DNA of 64,000 bases from Rhinopithecus roxellana (Eukaryota > Chordata > Mammalia > Primates > Cercopithecidae). Each line of letters begins with the position of its first letter. Positions within the stretch are counted from its first letter, which is position 1. The notes under the pieces were generated by a model. The model ran no database searches. It was not told the DNA's origin and saw only the letters and a list, made by a program, of their open reading frames with translations. This document shows positions 11,036-23,344 of this stretch, in pieces. A program made the position numbers and the translations under genes. The stretch is taken from positions 43,197,211 through 43,261,210 of the forward strand of contig NC_044565.1 of the NCBI RefSeq assembly GCF_007565055.1, written 5' to 3'.

Positions 11036-11473
11036 ATTCAAACAATTATTTGATGTAGCATATGATTATATATATAATAATATGAACAGAATAGTTAAAG
11101 ATAAAAATCAAGTTAAAAATGATATAAAGAAAGATGTATTTGAGTCAAGAGCCAAGGGTGTCAGTAGCCCATAGTCGTCTATTGCTTTGTATTATTTTTC
11201 AGTGGTTCACATGCCTATATGTTTGCCACTTTCACCAGGATATGTGATCCTTAAGGACCAACGTGAATAAACATTATAATGGGATGTAAATTAAGCAGTT
11301 TGGTATTTCCTTAAGATTTTCAAAAAGAGAAAAACCATCTGCCCTCATGATACACGTTCCTCTCCTGAAGGCAGGAAATCACTAAATGATCTTCAAGGTA
11401 CCATCTAGTTATACTTTTTTAGTGATGGAACTACCTTTGCCAACAAAGTTCAATAGTGTACTGATCACTACTG
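11036..11473. other. no recognisable feature
   Basis: AT-rich sequence with a TA-rich patch near 11065. No family was assigned. Confidence 0.4.
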
Positions 11474-11638
11474 AGCCAAGTGTGGTCTCTGGACCCACAG
11501 CATTGGCATCACCCAGGAAGTTACTCGAAATGCAGAAGTATAGGCCCCATCCAAGATCTACTGAATCAAAATCTTCATTTTGTACGATTCTCCTGGATAT
11601 ATTATATTCTTATGCACATTAAAGTTTGAGAAGCAGAT
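11474..11638 (+). mobile_element. MER5A (hAT-Charlie) element
   Basis: The sequence follows MER5A from 'agtgtggtctctgga' through 'ggcatcacccaggaagtta' and 'gatctactgaatcaaaatct' to the closing 'aaagtttgagaagca'. The outermost inverted termini are worn. It is non-autonomous and encodes nothing. Confidence 0.75.
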
Positions 11639-12383
11639 AGTGTAGCTACCTCATATAAAATATATACTGCATAAAAATGTCAACATTTTAATATTGTTAA
11701 GGAAAATATATTTGTGTTAAGAAAATTAAAGATTATAGTTTACCACAGTATAAACTATTTAATTTCTGCTCTTCTAAAAATTAAGTGCATCCAAAATGTT
11801 CAGAATTTTCACTGGCAGTTGAAAAATGTAGCACCTAGGTATTTAATATATATCTTTCATCACCTTCATTGCCTTAAGAATATTTTAAGCATATATACTA
11901 GGTTTTTTTAATTAACAAAACCCCAACATTTTGCTCCATCTTTTTCTTAACAACTCTAATTTTACTCCTGGCAATCAAAAATGAAAGCAAGGTTTATTAC
12001 TTGTTTTCTCGCCTTATTTACCTATTGATAGATCTAAATACCAGCAGCTGTGCGCATTTCCTCACTTTGAGTTCGTTAAACTATAAAACAATAACCATAT
12101 TATATTCTTAAAAAATTCCCTCTGGCATAAGAAAAAATAATTATTGGTAATACCGTTTAAGATTTCCTTGAAATTTCAACCTCACTCTAAATATGTTTTA
12201 AATCAACATTTTAAAAAACCCAGAGTAATGAGTTTTTATACAAAAAGTTGCTGATAGAAAAAGTATCACTGAAACATTAAAAAGATAGGAAATACATTCT
12301 GAAACTTCAGTTCATCCATGGTCTAATATGGTTTTAGAAATTCTACATAAGATGAATCATCTAAAATTATACTCGGTATTCAT
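11639..12383. other. no recognisable feature
   Basis: AT-rich, apparently unique sequence. I see no gene and no repeat I can name. Confidence 0.4.
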
Positions 12384-12715
12384 TCTTTTTTTCTTTTTCT
12401 TTCTTTCTTTCTTTCTTTCTTTTTTTTTTTTTTTTTTTGAGATGGAGTTTCGCTCTTTTTGCCCAGGCTAGGGTGCAAGAGCGTGATCTCAGCTCACTGC
12501 AACCGAGGCTCTGCCTCCTAGGTTCAAACGATTCTCCTGCCTCAGCCTCCCAAGTAGCACGCACCACCACCTGGGTAATTTTGTATTTTTTTTTTTAGTA
12601 GAGACCAGGTTTCTCCATGTTGATCAGGCTGGTCTTGAACTCCCGACCTCAGGTGATCCACCCACCTCGGCCTCCCAAAGTGCTGGGATTACAGGCGTGA
12701 GCCACCATGCCCAGC
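12384..12715 (-). mobile_element. AluS SINE with expanded tail
   Basis: This is a full Alu in reverse orientation. On the plus strand it begins with (TTTC)n and a T run, which is the complement of a GAAA-expanded poly(A) tail. It ends with the Alu start at 12715. About 14 bases are missing after 'caagtagc' in the right monomer, and a T10 expansion follows 'ttgtattt'. Confidence 0.92.
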
Positions 12716-12729
12716 TTTACTTCTGTGTA

Positions 12730-13010
12730 CAAACTATTATTTACCAATGTGTTGGCAGGCAAACTCTAGGCAGAAAATAGCCAGCGTAGGACAAAATAGA
12801 ACAAGATCTCTGACCTCCTGAAGTTTAGATCCTACTGAGAAAAACCAAATAAAGATATAAATAAATATATAATTGAAACAGTTCCTGCGGAGAAATCATG
12901 GTGACTTGTATTGGTGTTGTGGTAAGGAGGAAAAGTGAATATGTATTTTGGACAGGTCTTGGAGCAGGATTGCATGTTGGAAGTGAGAGGCGGAGAGATA
13001 ACCGAAATCA
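12730..13010 (-). repeat. L2 LINE 3' region
   Basis: The block order 'tagaacaagatctctgacc', 'agtttagatcctactgag', 'aaataaagatataaataa' matches the complement of the L2 3' untranslated region. It lies directly beside the preceding Alu. Confidence 0.6.
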
Positions 13011-13234
13011 CTCCTAGAAGTCTTGCTTAATCAATTAAACTCATGGTAGAACCATTTACTGAGGTAGGGAAGATCAGGAAAGATATACATTTCTGGGGGG
13101 TGATCTAGAACTGGTTTTAAGATTAGATTCACAAAATGTCTTTTAGGTGGCCAACTAGGTATACCAATTATAGTCTTGTTTATAAAATTATTTTTGTTTC
13201 TCAAAGTAGCCAAGCTCAGGGTTGTTCTCCCTAG

Positions 13235-13587
13235 AAAACTCTTGCCCTAAATTTTAGCTTGTTCCTTCTTGTTACTCAGATCCAGGACTTAAATGTTCAC
13301 ATCCCTACAAAGACTAGCCCTATTTCTCATACCCTGTAAACTCCTGGTCCCATTCTAGTTTTACTGTCACACTACCCTGTTTCTTTTCCTCAGAGCATTT
13401 ATCACTATCTGAAATTATCTTATTACTTTTACTTTTTAACCATTATATTTTACTGATACATAAGAATTGAAATCATTTATTTTTGTTTACTGGGTTCCTG
13501 TTTGCTTTCCTTAACTAGAATGTAGTTCTGTAAGAGAGGATCCTGTATCAGTTTTGTTCAGTCTGTATCCATGGAGAGATTACCTGG
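13235..13587 (+). repeat. L2 LINE 3' region
   Basis: L2 3' UTR landmarks: 'agcatttatcactatctg', 'aactagaatgtagttctgt' and 'gttttgttcagtctgtatcc'. It is cut at the MLT1 LTR that starts at 13588. Confidence 0.7.
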
Positions 13588-13961
13588 TGCTATGGGCTAA
13601 ATTGTATCGCCTCACCACTCACATGGTGAAACCCTACCTCCCACCATGATAGCATTTGAAGATGGAGTCTTTGGGAAGTAATTAGATTTAAATGAGATCT
13701 GAGGGTGGGGTGCTCACGATGGATTAGTACCCTTATAGGAAGAGAAACTAGAAAGCTTCCTTCCTCCATCTCTCTCAACCATGTGAAGACACATCAAGAA
13801 GGGCATCTGCCATCTGCAAGCCTGGAAGAGAGCCCTCACCAAGGAACTAAATCAGCTGGTATCTTCATCTGGGACTTCCCAAACTCCAGATTGTGAAAAA
13901 TAAATTCCTGTTGTTTAAGCTACCCAGTCTGTGGTATTTTGTTATGACACCTGGAATAGAG
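13588..13961 (+). mobile_element. MLT1 LTR, nearly complete
   Basis: The start 'tgctatgggctaaattgt' and the end block 'acccagtctgtggtatttt' frame a typical MLT1 LTR of about 370 bases with an AATAAA signal near 13901. Its left border cuts an L2 element. No MaLR interior is present, so it is a solo LTR. Confidence 0.85.
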
Positions 13962-13974
13962 AAGATGCACCATA

Positions 13975-14076
13975 TATGTAAATATACATATCTATGAAGT
14001 TATATATATATAAATAAATATGAAGTTATATATGTATATATAAATATATAATATATAATAAATAATAATATAAATG
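13975..14076. repeat. AT-rich low-complexity block with repeated unit
   Basis: TA/TATA runs contain the unit 'atgaagttatatat' twice, and a third partial copy ends near 14080. This suggests local slippage. Confidence 0.8.
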
Positions 14077-14149
14077 AAGTTCAGAGCTCAGAAGATTGAA
14101 GATTGGTCTGAGAAAGAAATATAATTTGGATGATTTTCAACATTTTGAT

Positions 14150-14615
14150 ACTATTTATTTTTTAAAAATACATTTAGTTGTATATATTTGAGGAATACAA
14201 CATGATATAAAAGATAAATATATATGTATATATACTAAAATGTTGACTATAGTGTAACAAGTTAACATATTCATCATCTCACATGGTTACCCATTTTTGC
14301 CTTCCCAACTTTTCATGGCAAGAGCAGCTATAATCTACTCATTTAGCAAAAATCCTGAATATAATACACCATTATTAACTATAGTTCTCATTTTGTTAGA
14401 TCTTTTGACTTGTTCATCCTACATATTTTCTACTTTGTATCCTTTACCCACATCTTCCATTTTCTACCCTCCAAAACACTGTCATTTTATTCTCTATCTC
14501 TTTACATTAGGCCTTTAAAAAAAAGGTGTCCATATATAAGTGAGGTCATGCAAGATTTTTTTTTTCTGTGTCAGGCTTATTTCACTTACTATAACATGCA
14601 TGGCCCTAGAGGGCA
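14150..14615 (-). repeat. L1 (L1M/L1MA-like) 3' end
   Basis: The complement of the L1 3' untranslated region can be read: a 'gtatatatttgaggaataca' block, 'attaactatagttctcatt', 'atataagtgaggtcatgca' and 'gtcaggcttatttcactta'. The copy is strongly 5'-truncated. Confidence 0.75.
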
Positions 14616-14639
14616 TTATCCTACATAGTGTATAAAACT

Positions 14640-14840
14640 AAAGTAATGGATGAAATTAACTAAGAATGTCGAAACAGAAGAAGGCCCAGAACAAATTGCT
14701 AAAGGAATCTGAGAAGAAATAGCTAGAGGGTAGCAGAAAAGTCAGGCAAGAGTACAGTTTATTTCAAGAAGGACATAGTGTCAGTAGTGCCACAGTCTAT
14801 TGAGAGGGCAAGTAAACTGCTGTCAGCTGGGTCATTAATT
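14640..14840 (-). repeat. L2 fragment from the RT region
   Basis: The segment 'agtttatttcaagaagga', followed by 'cagtctattgagagggcaa', corresponds to the complement of the L2 stretch encoding the 'AAFDTVDH' zone of the reverse transcriptase. Only a degraded relic remains. Confidence 0.55.
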
Positions 14841-14989
14841 CATTAGATATTTACTGAACAGAAAACTGGATTCCTGATGTGTGGGGAGATGCACAAAGTA
14901 TAACTACAGGTGTTTGATGGGTAAGTCACAGCAGTAAGTGTGAGCTCTAAAGAATACCTTAGATCCAGACAGAAGGTAGAGAGAAGGAC

Positions 14990-15060
14990 TTTCATTCATT
15001 CTCTCACTCATTTATTCACCCATTCATATAACAAACAGTGTTTGAGTACTATTCCAACAA
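14990..15060 (-). repeat. short L2 3'-end relic
   Basis: ATTC/ACTC repeats followed by 'aacaaacagtgtttgagtac' resemble the complement of the L2 tail. It is short, so the call is tentative. Confidence 0.4.
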
Positions 15061-16003
15061 AAAGAAACCATGTTAACACAGGTCCATGACTTTAGAATAG
15101 CCCATGCTTTTCATTAGAACAAAGAGCAGCATACTGCCCCCAGAGTTTTTGATTGACAAATCCTGTGCTTTAATTTCTACCATAATTTCTTTTCTATGCA
15201 GAAAACAGTGTATTTTTCTGAGGATAAGGAAATAAAATGATTTATTGACACTGAAGAACACTGAAGAACCCACTAATGCAGTGCCTTTGCAGAAAACCAC
15301 AGAGGACTAAATTCATTCAAGTAGTTTTGGATTACCTAATACGTATTTTGCATTAAACTTAACCTGATAGTGATATAAGTCATAGAAATTGTATGACAAG
15401 GTTGTAATTAGAGAACAGAGTGCTAAATAATGGCATATTGACCAGAAATATAATCCAAAAAGTAATAATTAATTTAAACTCAAAATATAGTTTTCCTGAA
15501 AATGAAGATGTTATCCAATAACACATTGTGAATCATCAGAGCCTCTTCCATCCTTCACGTTGCTAAACATATAGTGATTTCTGTTCCATTGTGTGGGATG
15601 AGAAAAATATGCCATGACTTTACTATATTTTTCACTAAGTTTAGGAAAGAAAACATCTTGGAAAGGCTGTTATAGACTATCTGAGGCTGGAAGAGTTTTA
15701 ACATTTACATAGAAAATGACTCCATTTTCTCTTGAAGGACAAAGTCTGGCTATGAAAGGTCTCCTCTCTGAGCTTTGCCCAGGCCATGATCTTGGGACTA
15801 TTGGCTATAATGAGCACTGTGTGGCTAAGTCCCTATGCATTCTACTGAATACTTATCCTGACAAAGTGTCTGTAGACGTAATGAATGTAACAGCCACATT
15901 AGAATTACAGGCTGTAAAAAACATTGCAGTATGAATTATTTGTCAAGAAATAAAAGATGTATTGTAATTTGCCAAGAAACAACTGTCTAATGTGTTTTCT
16001 TTT
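15061..16003. other. no recognisable gene
   Basis: There are no repeats I can name. A 72-codon open frame at 15716-15934 (plus strand) has a balanced composition but matches no family I recognise. An AATAAA lies just downstream at 15949-15954. I do not call it a gene. Confidence 0.35.
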
Positions 16004-16334
16004 TTAAAAAAAAAAAAAAACGTGCTTGCTTGCAAAATATTTGGAAAGTAAATTATCTATTACTATTGCTTGCTTGCTAATTGTCAGTAATAATCTCTTT
16101 CAATTACTATGGTGAAGTAGGTCAGCCAATTTTTAGTGCTTATGAAACTTGCAATTTAGAACAAGGCGGCATATCAGCAAGTTAGGTTTTAAAATGATTG
16201 AGCAAATATGCTTTCTTTCAGTCCTCTTAACCCTAACCATGGATCCAGATCAGCCGTAATACCTAAAAGTAATTATGCTTACTTTTATTTATCATATTTT
16301 TTATAGTTATTTGTAACAATGACAGTTCATTCTC

Positions 16335-16755
16335 AATCGCTTTTATTTTTTAATTAATAGATTTTATTTTATTTTTTGAGACAGAGTGTCATTCTGTCAC
16401 CCAGACTGGAGTGCAGTGACATGATTTTGCCTCACTGCAACCTCTACTTCCTAGGTTCAAGCAATTCTCATGCCTCAGCCTCCCGAGTAGCTGGGTTTAC
16501 AGACATGCACCACCACACCTGGCTAATTTTTGTATTTTTTGTAAAGACAGGATTTCACCATGTTGGCAAGGCTGGACTTGAACTCCTGACCTCAAGTAAT
16601 CCACCCACCTCGGCCTCCCATAATACTGGGATTACAGGTGTAAGCAACATGCCCAGCCTAGATTTTATTTTTATAGAGCAGTTTTACATTAACAGAAAAA
16701 CTGAGCAAGTCACTCAAAGTTGCCATATATACATTTTCTCCCTCTCACCAACCAT
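16335..16755 (-). repeat. L1M 3' end, split by Alu
   Basis: Outside the Alu at 16371-16658, the sequence matches the complement of an old L1 3' end: 'tatagagcagttttacatt', an 'aaaactgagcaagt' block, then 'gccatatatacattttc'. Confidence 0.65.
16371..16658 (-). mobile_element. Alu SINE with target-site duplication
   Basis: This is a full-length reverse Alu. The target-site duplication 'tagattttatttt' flanks it at 16358-16370 and 16659-16671. The insertion lies within an older L1M 3' end. The 137-codon open frame seen across it (16376-16789) is Alu-derived and not a gene. Confidence 0.93.
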
Positions 16756-16954
16756 TTTTATTTACCTGAACTCTTCTTTGAGTATGTAGTATTCTTGGGC
16801 AGCTTAGAAATTTGAGACCACCTTTGTATATTTTTGATAATACAACTACCCTTGTCAAATTTACTGCCGTAGTTCCCCCAATGTTTCCGGTATCTTGTCC
16901 ATTAATACTTGGATTTCTTTTATAGTTCAGCTCTCACAGCACTGAAGAACTTTA

Positions 16955-17345
16955 AATTGACCATTTTGAGAATGACCCTGGGGCAGTATAGAGGATGAGT
17001 TGGAGCAAGGAAGGAACAGTGGGGAAGGAAAACCAACAGTTCAGGCGGGACTGATGAAGAACTGAGCAAAAGCAGCAGCAATTGGGATAGAAAGGAAGAG
17101 AGATATCTGAGAGAGTTTGGGGGTAAATGCAATGTGGTCTGGCAATGAGATACATTCCTACATGGATGTAGGAGTGGTAAGAGGTCCCAGGCCATTAACA
17201 GAGATGGGGAAATTTGAGACAAGGAATGACTTTTGGGAGGAAGGAAATACTGACTTACCATATTTAAAGAACCTCCAAGTGAAGATGCCCAATTTGCAGT
17301 TAAAATAGCACCACATAGCTTAGGAAAGCTCTCAGGATGAGTTTA
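16955..17345 (-). repeat. L2 fragment from the RT C-terminal region
   Basis: The block order 'ggaaagagagatatctga'-like, 'gagatggggaaatttgag' and 'acctccaagtgaagatgcc' is the complement of the L2 region between the RT active site and the conserved 'NLGVILD' block. Confidence 0.6.
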
Positions 17346-17514
17346 AAGTTTTGCGAATTGTCAGTCTTTTATGAAAAGCAGAGACATAGCTGGATATGGG
17401 ATGGGCCTGGGAAGCTGTGGCACTTAGACAAAGGAAAGACCCACTTAAAAGTCACCAAACCCTTGAGTCTTTCTGGAGCCGGGAGGCAGCACAGGTGCAA
17501 ATGAATCTCAGGTG

Positions 17515-17700
17515 TTAGAATTAGGCATTCTCCTTCTCATCCAAGCTTTACCACCCAGCCGAATGACGTTAGACAAGGCATTCCATATTTCTGGGTGTTT
17601 TTCTCTCTTGCCACTTACTGAAAAGAGATAATAAAGTTTGCCGAATTTACCTCATGGATCAGTGTATGATATGATAAATTAATGTGGAAAAATTCCCTTG
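17515..17700 (+). repeat. MIR SINE
   Basis: MIR landmarks appear in order: the 'aagctttaccacccagcc' region, a 'gttagacaaggcattcc' core, 'agagataataaagtttgcc' and 'tacctcatggatcagtg'. Confidence 0.65.
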
Positions 17701-17891
17701 GAAGTTTAATATAAAGACATTATCTATCTCCTGAGGTTGAAAGTGCTTTGGAAATTCTGACAGGGAAGGTGGAGGAGGGAAAAGAGAGGAGGGAAGAGCA
17801 GGGCATGCCAAGAGGAATGTTAACACTCACTAAGTGGAGTGTCAAACAACCAGCAATTACCTTAGTTTTAACCCTTTATCCTGCCAAGGAC

Positions 17892-18346
17892 TGTTATTAT
17901 TTGAATTTTGTCTCTCTCAAAAGGAGATGTTGATGTCCTAATTCCAATGACCTCAAATGTGCCTCTGTTTGGAAATAGGGTCGTGGCAGACATACTTAGT
18001 TAAGATGACGTCACACTGGAAAACGGTGGGCCCCTAGTTCAACACAACTGGTATCCTTCCAGGAAGATGGGCATGCAAAGGCACAGAGACACAGGGAGAA
18101 TGCCGTGTGAAGACAGGCACAGAGAGTAGGGTCATGCAGCTGCAAGCAAACAATGTCAAAGATTGCTGGAAAACTACCCGACGCTGGGAAAAGGCAAGCA
18201 AAGATATCTTCCCTGCAAGTTTTAGAGACAGCAAGTCCTTGATTTCAGACTTGCAGCCTCCAGAACTGCAAGACAATGAATGTGTGTTGTTTTAAGCCTC
18301 CCTGTTTATGGTACTTTGTTATAGCAGCCCTAGGAAGCTAACGCAG
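17892..18346 (+). mobile_element. MLT1 LTR, long variant, complete
   Basis: It opens with TG and carries 'ttggaaatagggtcgtggc', 'gttaagatgacgtcacactgg', 'gacacagggagaatgcc', 'ttgatttcagacttgcagcc' and the terminal 'aggaagctaacgcag'. Its layout closely resembles the LTR at 5815-6290, so the two are probably the same subfamily. Confidence 0.88.
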
Positions 18347-18393
18347 AACTAATCACTTTCTGTTTAGTGAAGTCTTTCATAGAGCCAGAGCCA

Positions 18394-18446
18394 TGTTTTT
18401 TTTCTGTTTTTTTTTTGTTTGTTTGTTTTTTGTTTTTTTTTTTTTT
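18394..18446. repeat. T-rich tract with GTTT units
   Basis: T runs and (GTTT)n run for about 50 bases. No Alu or L1 body is attached on either side. Confidence 0.85.
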
Positions 18447-19339
18447 AAAGATGAGTAAAACAAACATAGCAGTGGGGTGAGATATTTTAAAAATAATAAA
18501 CTATGTGATTTTTTTCCCTCAATTGTGTAAAGGGATTGCATACACAAATAAGTATGGTCACTCTTACCATCACAATGAGCCATGTATTTCAGGAATTAAG
18601 AAACAGAGTCGGCTGGTTGGGCATTCTGACCAGCTTCAATGTATTGGATCATTGGAGATTAAATGAGTGGCGCAAATATGTTTCTGAGACCCAGAGATAG
18701 GAGATGTATATCATTTTGGGCATCATTTCTATCTATCCAGGGCTTGGAGTTGGCATTGATTCATCATTAGGCAGACCAGCTTCCCACCACTATTAGAATG
18801 GGTCACAGAGAACATCACTAATTTATATAAGGTATATTAAAGTGTACTGTCAAGGAAATAAATGTTTCAGTCCTGGTTCTGCCACTTTTGTAGGCTTTTA
18901 GGTAAACATTTGAGCAGGCATCTGTAAGTTTTTATCAATTCAGCATCTTTTCCTTTCAGGGATTCTCTCGCCTACTCCACGCTGAAATCAAATGGCCTCA
19001 CTTCTCTTATCTCAAGGCTGTGCGTGTACAAGTTCTTGCAAGTTCTTGTCTCTAGCTCAGCCAGTCCAATAGTTTTTGCAAATATTGTATAAACAACAAG
19101 GTAGAATGTTTGTCTTCTGTATTATTAGCCTTAAGGCCAGTGCTACAGGCAGCTAAAGTCAGCTTCAGAACGAAATCAATGCAGAAGAAAGCAGAACCAA
19201 GAGATGGAGACAGAGACCCAAGAACATCATTTGAACAAATAAATTCAGCTATGCCCTGAAGCCAGCTCATCCATTTGGATTTCCCACCTACATAAACCAA
19301 GAATCATTCTCCTCTCCCCCTTTATTTTCTTCATTTACT
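18447..19339. other. no recognisable gene; possible MIR trace
   Basis: Positions 18850-18920 are faintly MIR-like ('agtcctggttctgccactt'). The rest is not assigned. Confidence 0.35.
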
Positions 19340-19420
19340 TTGAAATCAGTGTTGTTATTATTTAACCTCTCTGGCTTTCAGTTTTCTCATCTATAAATTA
19401 AGAAGATTACCCTTAAACAT
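19340..19420 (+). repeat. MIR fragment
   Basis: The core 'aacctctctggctttcagtt', followed by 'ttctcatctataaatt', matches the middle of MIR. Confidence 0.6.
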
Positions 19421-19889
19421 CGACCATCACCATAAGAAGAACATGCCCTGGCTGAAATCTCTGGCATGAAAAGACAAGAAACATATGAATTAGGGTCACC
19501 CTAACGTGCCCACAAACCAGTGGTTTAAAGTAGAGGTACCAGCCAAGCCCAGCCTAGATCAACCAAATCTTAGCCAACCTGCCAACACAGGGGCAATAAT
19601 AAAAATATTGTTAAGAGTAATAATGATTAATAATGAGTAGAGGATGTTTAAAACAGTATCAAATTTACATATGCTCATGTCTAAGAATGGAACATTAATA
19701 GGTGGGTGCTTTCCCATTACATCCCTACGAACCCAACTTTCTCTTTAGCATCTCTGGTCTTAAGTCAAAAACTATTACTAATTTACTCCTAAATCTCTCT
19801 CATTCTTTCAGATAAAACACAAACCTGCATTCATTAGGTACCAGTGGAAATTTAAAAGGTCTAAAAATATTAGGTCGAGCCCTTGAATT

Positions 19890-20060
19890 TTAGATCTGGA
19901 ATATAACTCAGAGGTTATCTAGTTCAATTTCATCCTTTTACAGATGAGAATCCTGAGGTCCAGAAAGCTTTCATGACCTATCAAAGATCTCTTGGCCAGT
20001 TTATGTGAGATGAGACTGGAACCCTAGGTTTTTAATTCCTACTTTATCACTTCTTCTATT
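19890..20060 (-). repeat. ancient mammalian SINE-like repeat
   Basis: The segment runs 'tagatctggaatataactca', 'gttatctagttcaatttca', 'ttttacagatgagaatcctg' and then 'gagactggaaccctaggt'. It follows a mammalian-wide repeat related in layout to MIR. I cannot decide between MIR3 and an L3-linked SINE. Confidence 0.5.
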
Positions 20061-21799
20061 ATGACAGATCTCTTCTGGTGTTTACCAAGTTTGGAAGGAT
20101 TCAAAGCTAATACTCCCATCTGATCTCACTGTTTCTAATTTTTCTAAGTATATTCAGGGCTTTCGAAAGCTGTGAGCTTGAATATCAGTTTCTCGTCCAA
20201 AACAATGAAGAACAAATGGAAGCAGTCAGTAAGCCTGATGCTTTGTGATTAGCCTGTTTTATGTTTCATGAATTTCCTGTTCCATAAGAGTAAGATGTTT
20301 CTGCCATTCAAAAAATATATATTTAAGTCACCACTCCATCTCTGTCTTTTATGACAGCAATTTTTTAAAGGTTGAGCAAAGTTACCCCCACACCTGTTTC
20401 TTTTAAACTGAAAGGGACCCAGCTGCACTCTGTAGGGAAATCACAAAGACAACTGGAGATCTTGTCAATTTACAGCCAAGCTTGGCTGGAGAAAAGTGGA
20501 TAGCTGATTTGAGGAGATAGGGAATAAGTACATTTACCTGAAGATGAGCATGGCCTAGCTGAAGAGACCAGAGATAATGAGGAAGGCTTCCTTTGGTTTG
20601 GTGGGGAAATCCATGATTCTGTAACATCAATCAAGGCAGTTTTATCTGATTGCTAAGTTTCAAGAAAACCAGTGAACATCTAAAATAGCTATACAGAAAA
20701 AGAAAAAAGAAGATAAAGGAAGGTACAATCATTCTCTGTTATGTAAAGTTGGAAACTAAAGCCCTAAGTGATATAGAATTAATGTTAAATTTTAATGCTA
20801 TCACATTGAAGACGTGAATTTAGGTTAATTTTATAAGAACAAAGAATCTCCTTTTATATTTCCAAGCCTTGCCACAAGGGATTCTGACCCCAGTTCAAGA
20901 CATATAGAAGAGAAAGTGCATTGGCATCAGAGGACAGGGATAACAAAATGAATGTCTTTAAAACTGACTTTTTAAAAAGTCTCGTTGAGAATAATCACAC
21001 ATCATCTATTCTTTTAGAAGTCTTATAAATGTGGATTAAAATCATTTACATCATATGTATTAGCTTGGTCATTTTATCTTCTCATTTGCCAGTAGATGAT
21101 AGCTGTAAGCAGCTCATCAACGTATGCTGGGCAGCAGCCAGCGGACATAATCTGAGAATGTCGAGAGAATCTTTCCATTCTTTGCCCAAATACATACACA
21201 CAGACACATGTACATACACATATAATATGCACAAAAAGCCCAGATTAACTTGTCTTTAATAATTTGGCTCACTCATGGGCTGGTATTAATCTGCAGGTAT
21301 GAATCTAATTTAATCATTTGACTCACTATGGGGAAGTATTAATCTAACTCATTCTTGTTGCATACTAGGAGGTAATGCAATCTTAGAGGTTGTGGGAGAA
21401 AGCGGAAACACAGAACTAGTTAGGATCAGGGTACAGGTAGCAAGATGCTTGGAACTGGGTGGGGGGAGGTCACAAAGAAAGGAGAGGAATGCCTGAATGT
21501 CAGGTTATATAAGTAACGAAGATAAACCACCTCCTTCTCAATTAATTTCACCTAAATATTTCTAAAATAGCAATTATCTATAAAGGATATGCTGAAGTAT
21601 TAATCATCTCTATATTTAAGGTTCCTATTTTATGATTGAGAATATAAACCATGCACATCTAAAATATTAAAATATACAATGCGTGGCAATGACAAATGAC
21701 GATCCTGGCACCAAGGACCATAAATGTTTGGAGATTAATGATATTATTTCAAGGTGGGTGTGGAGGGTGGAGTTCAAATAAGGATTCAATAAGAGGTGA
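20061..21799. other. no recognisable gene; diverged local duplication
   Basis: This stretch is mostly unassigned. Positions about 21258-21352 hold two diverged copies of a 45-nt unit (ATTTGRCTCACT ... GTATTAATCT). An AC/AT-rich patch lies at 21190-21230. Confidence 0.4.
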
Positions 21800-22090
21800 G
21801 GCTCTAGCCATAGCTTTAAGGATAATCAGATGCAGATACGAAGGAGTGGAAAGTAATTTTAAGTGAGGGAAAGGTGTGAAGATGCAGAAATTCTAGAAGC
21901 ATGTGTGAGGCAGAGAGGAGTTCACCACTGACACCAGGAGGAAGGTTCTTGAAAGGTTATATGGGAGAGAAAGAAGGGAAAAATATTGTTTTTTTCCATG
22001 AAGAATACAGGGAGCCTATTTTAAAGGAAAAATATCTGATTCATTTTAGTCACATTGGCTGGCTTCTAATGACCTAGCCAAGTCCTTTCG
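21800..22090 (-). repeat. L2 fragment
   Basis: The stretch from 'gaatacagggagcctatttt' to 'aaatatctgattcatttta' and 'cacattggctggcttc' is the complement of the L2 region upstream of its 3' untranslated region. Confidence 0.55.
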
Positions 22091-23344
22091 CTAAAGAAGG
22101 ATATTTGGTGACATGTCTATACTTGGAGAAGTACTCCAGTCGATGGTTGCATTTTCATGTGGATATTGAGAGGACCCCAGAGTCAGATTTGGAGTTGGGG
22201 GGACACATAAGCTCCTGCAAATAATACCATTTTATATGATTTCTTATAACCCATTTTCTTGTTTTAAATATATCCTGTGGCAATAGTTCATATTTCTAAA
22301 CACAAAGAAAAGAAACTTGCCTATACCTTTCTGAGTCACTGGGCACTCAGTCCTTTACCTCCCATTTGTATCAGCAGGGAGACCTCCCTGCTCTTTTTGT
22401 TCTTGCTTGTTTTGTAATGTGATTAAAGAAGCAGTGGACCAATTCGAGATTCTCTCAGAAATGCTAGGGATCGCCCTCTTTAGGGGGCCTAGTTCTGTAA
22501 GCACTTCCTATATTGGCGTTTACAGTACCTGTTTCTTTCCAATTTCATTCCTTGTTGAATCTTCCAGGGAACAATAAGGTACTCTTACTTAGCCCCTATC
22601 TTCCAGTTTTCCACTTACCCTATACAAAAGGAAAAAAACAGTTCTTTTTTTTCTCTTCTAATCACTTCCTATGTGCTAAATTTTGTGGAATTTATATACT
22701 TTTGAGGGGTATGAGAATATTCTAAATACTGAAGCTTCTTTTGAAAATGCTGAATGACCAGAAATTCTCACAGTGAATGCTTGGTGAAGGGATAGTGGCA
22801 TCTTAAGCAAATAATCTGCTAAGTTAATAAACCTCATAAATTACAAAATCCCTGAATACCAACTGCTGAAATACAATCACTCTCTGACCTGAACCTATTA
22901 AATGAAGAAGTCTGCTGTGCATAATTTACAACAGTGCTATGAATGAAAAATAGCTCCTTAAAAGGAAGATAAAATACAAAAATGGCCTAGCTGTGGAAAC
23001 AAAATTACTAGTTATTTCAGTGCTTATTTATTTTAATATTGGTTTATGGGTCACCTAATAATTTTATCTTTATTGTTGTTTTGCTCTCAATTGCTCAATA
23101 ATCCATGATCGAGACAATATTACATTTTGTTGGTTGGATGGCAAGAGTAATGTGAAAAGGACAGTATTAATCATGTTTATATTGTACATATGTGTAGTGT
23201 TTCTTTAAAGGTAGAAAATATAATACTGCATATAGATAGCTAACTATTGGTAATATTGTTACAAATCTAATTAGTCATCTTGTCTAGAGAATCAAAGTAT
23301 TTTAAACGTGTTAAATCAGTGGTTCTCAGGCAGCAGAAATGAGA
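22091..23344. other. no recognisable feature
   Basis: Apparently unique AT-rich sequence. I found no repeat family, coding frame or RNA gene. Confidence 0.4.

Noticed and set aside
15716..15934. 72-codon open frame with an AATAAA shortly downstream
   Set aside because: It is the most protein-like small frame in the window, but I recognise no family. The length is within chance expectation and no promoter or exon context is visible. A protein search would be needed to revive it.
16376..16789. 137-codon open frame
   Set aside because: It reads through a reverse Alu, a well-known source of spurious frames.
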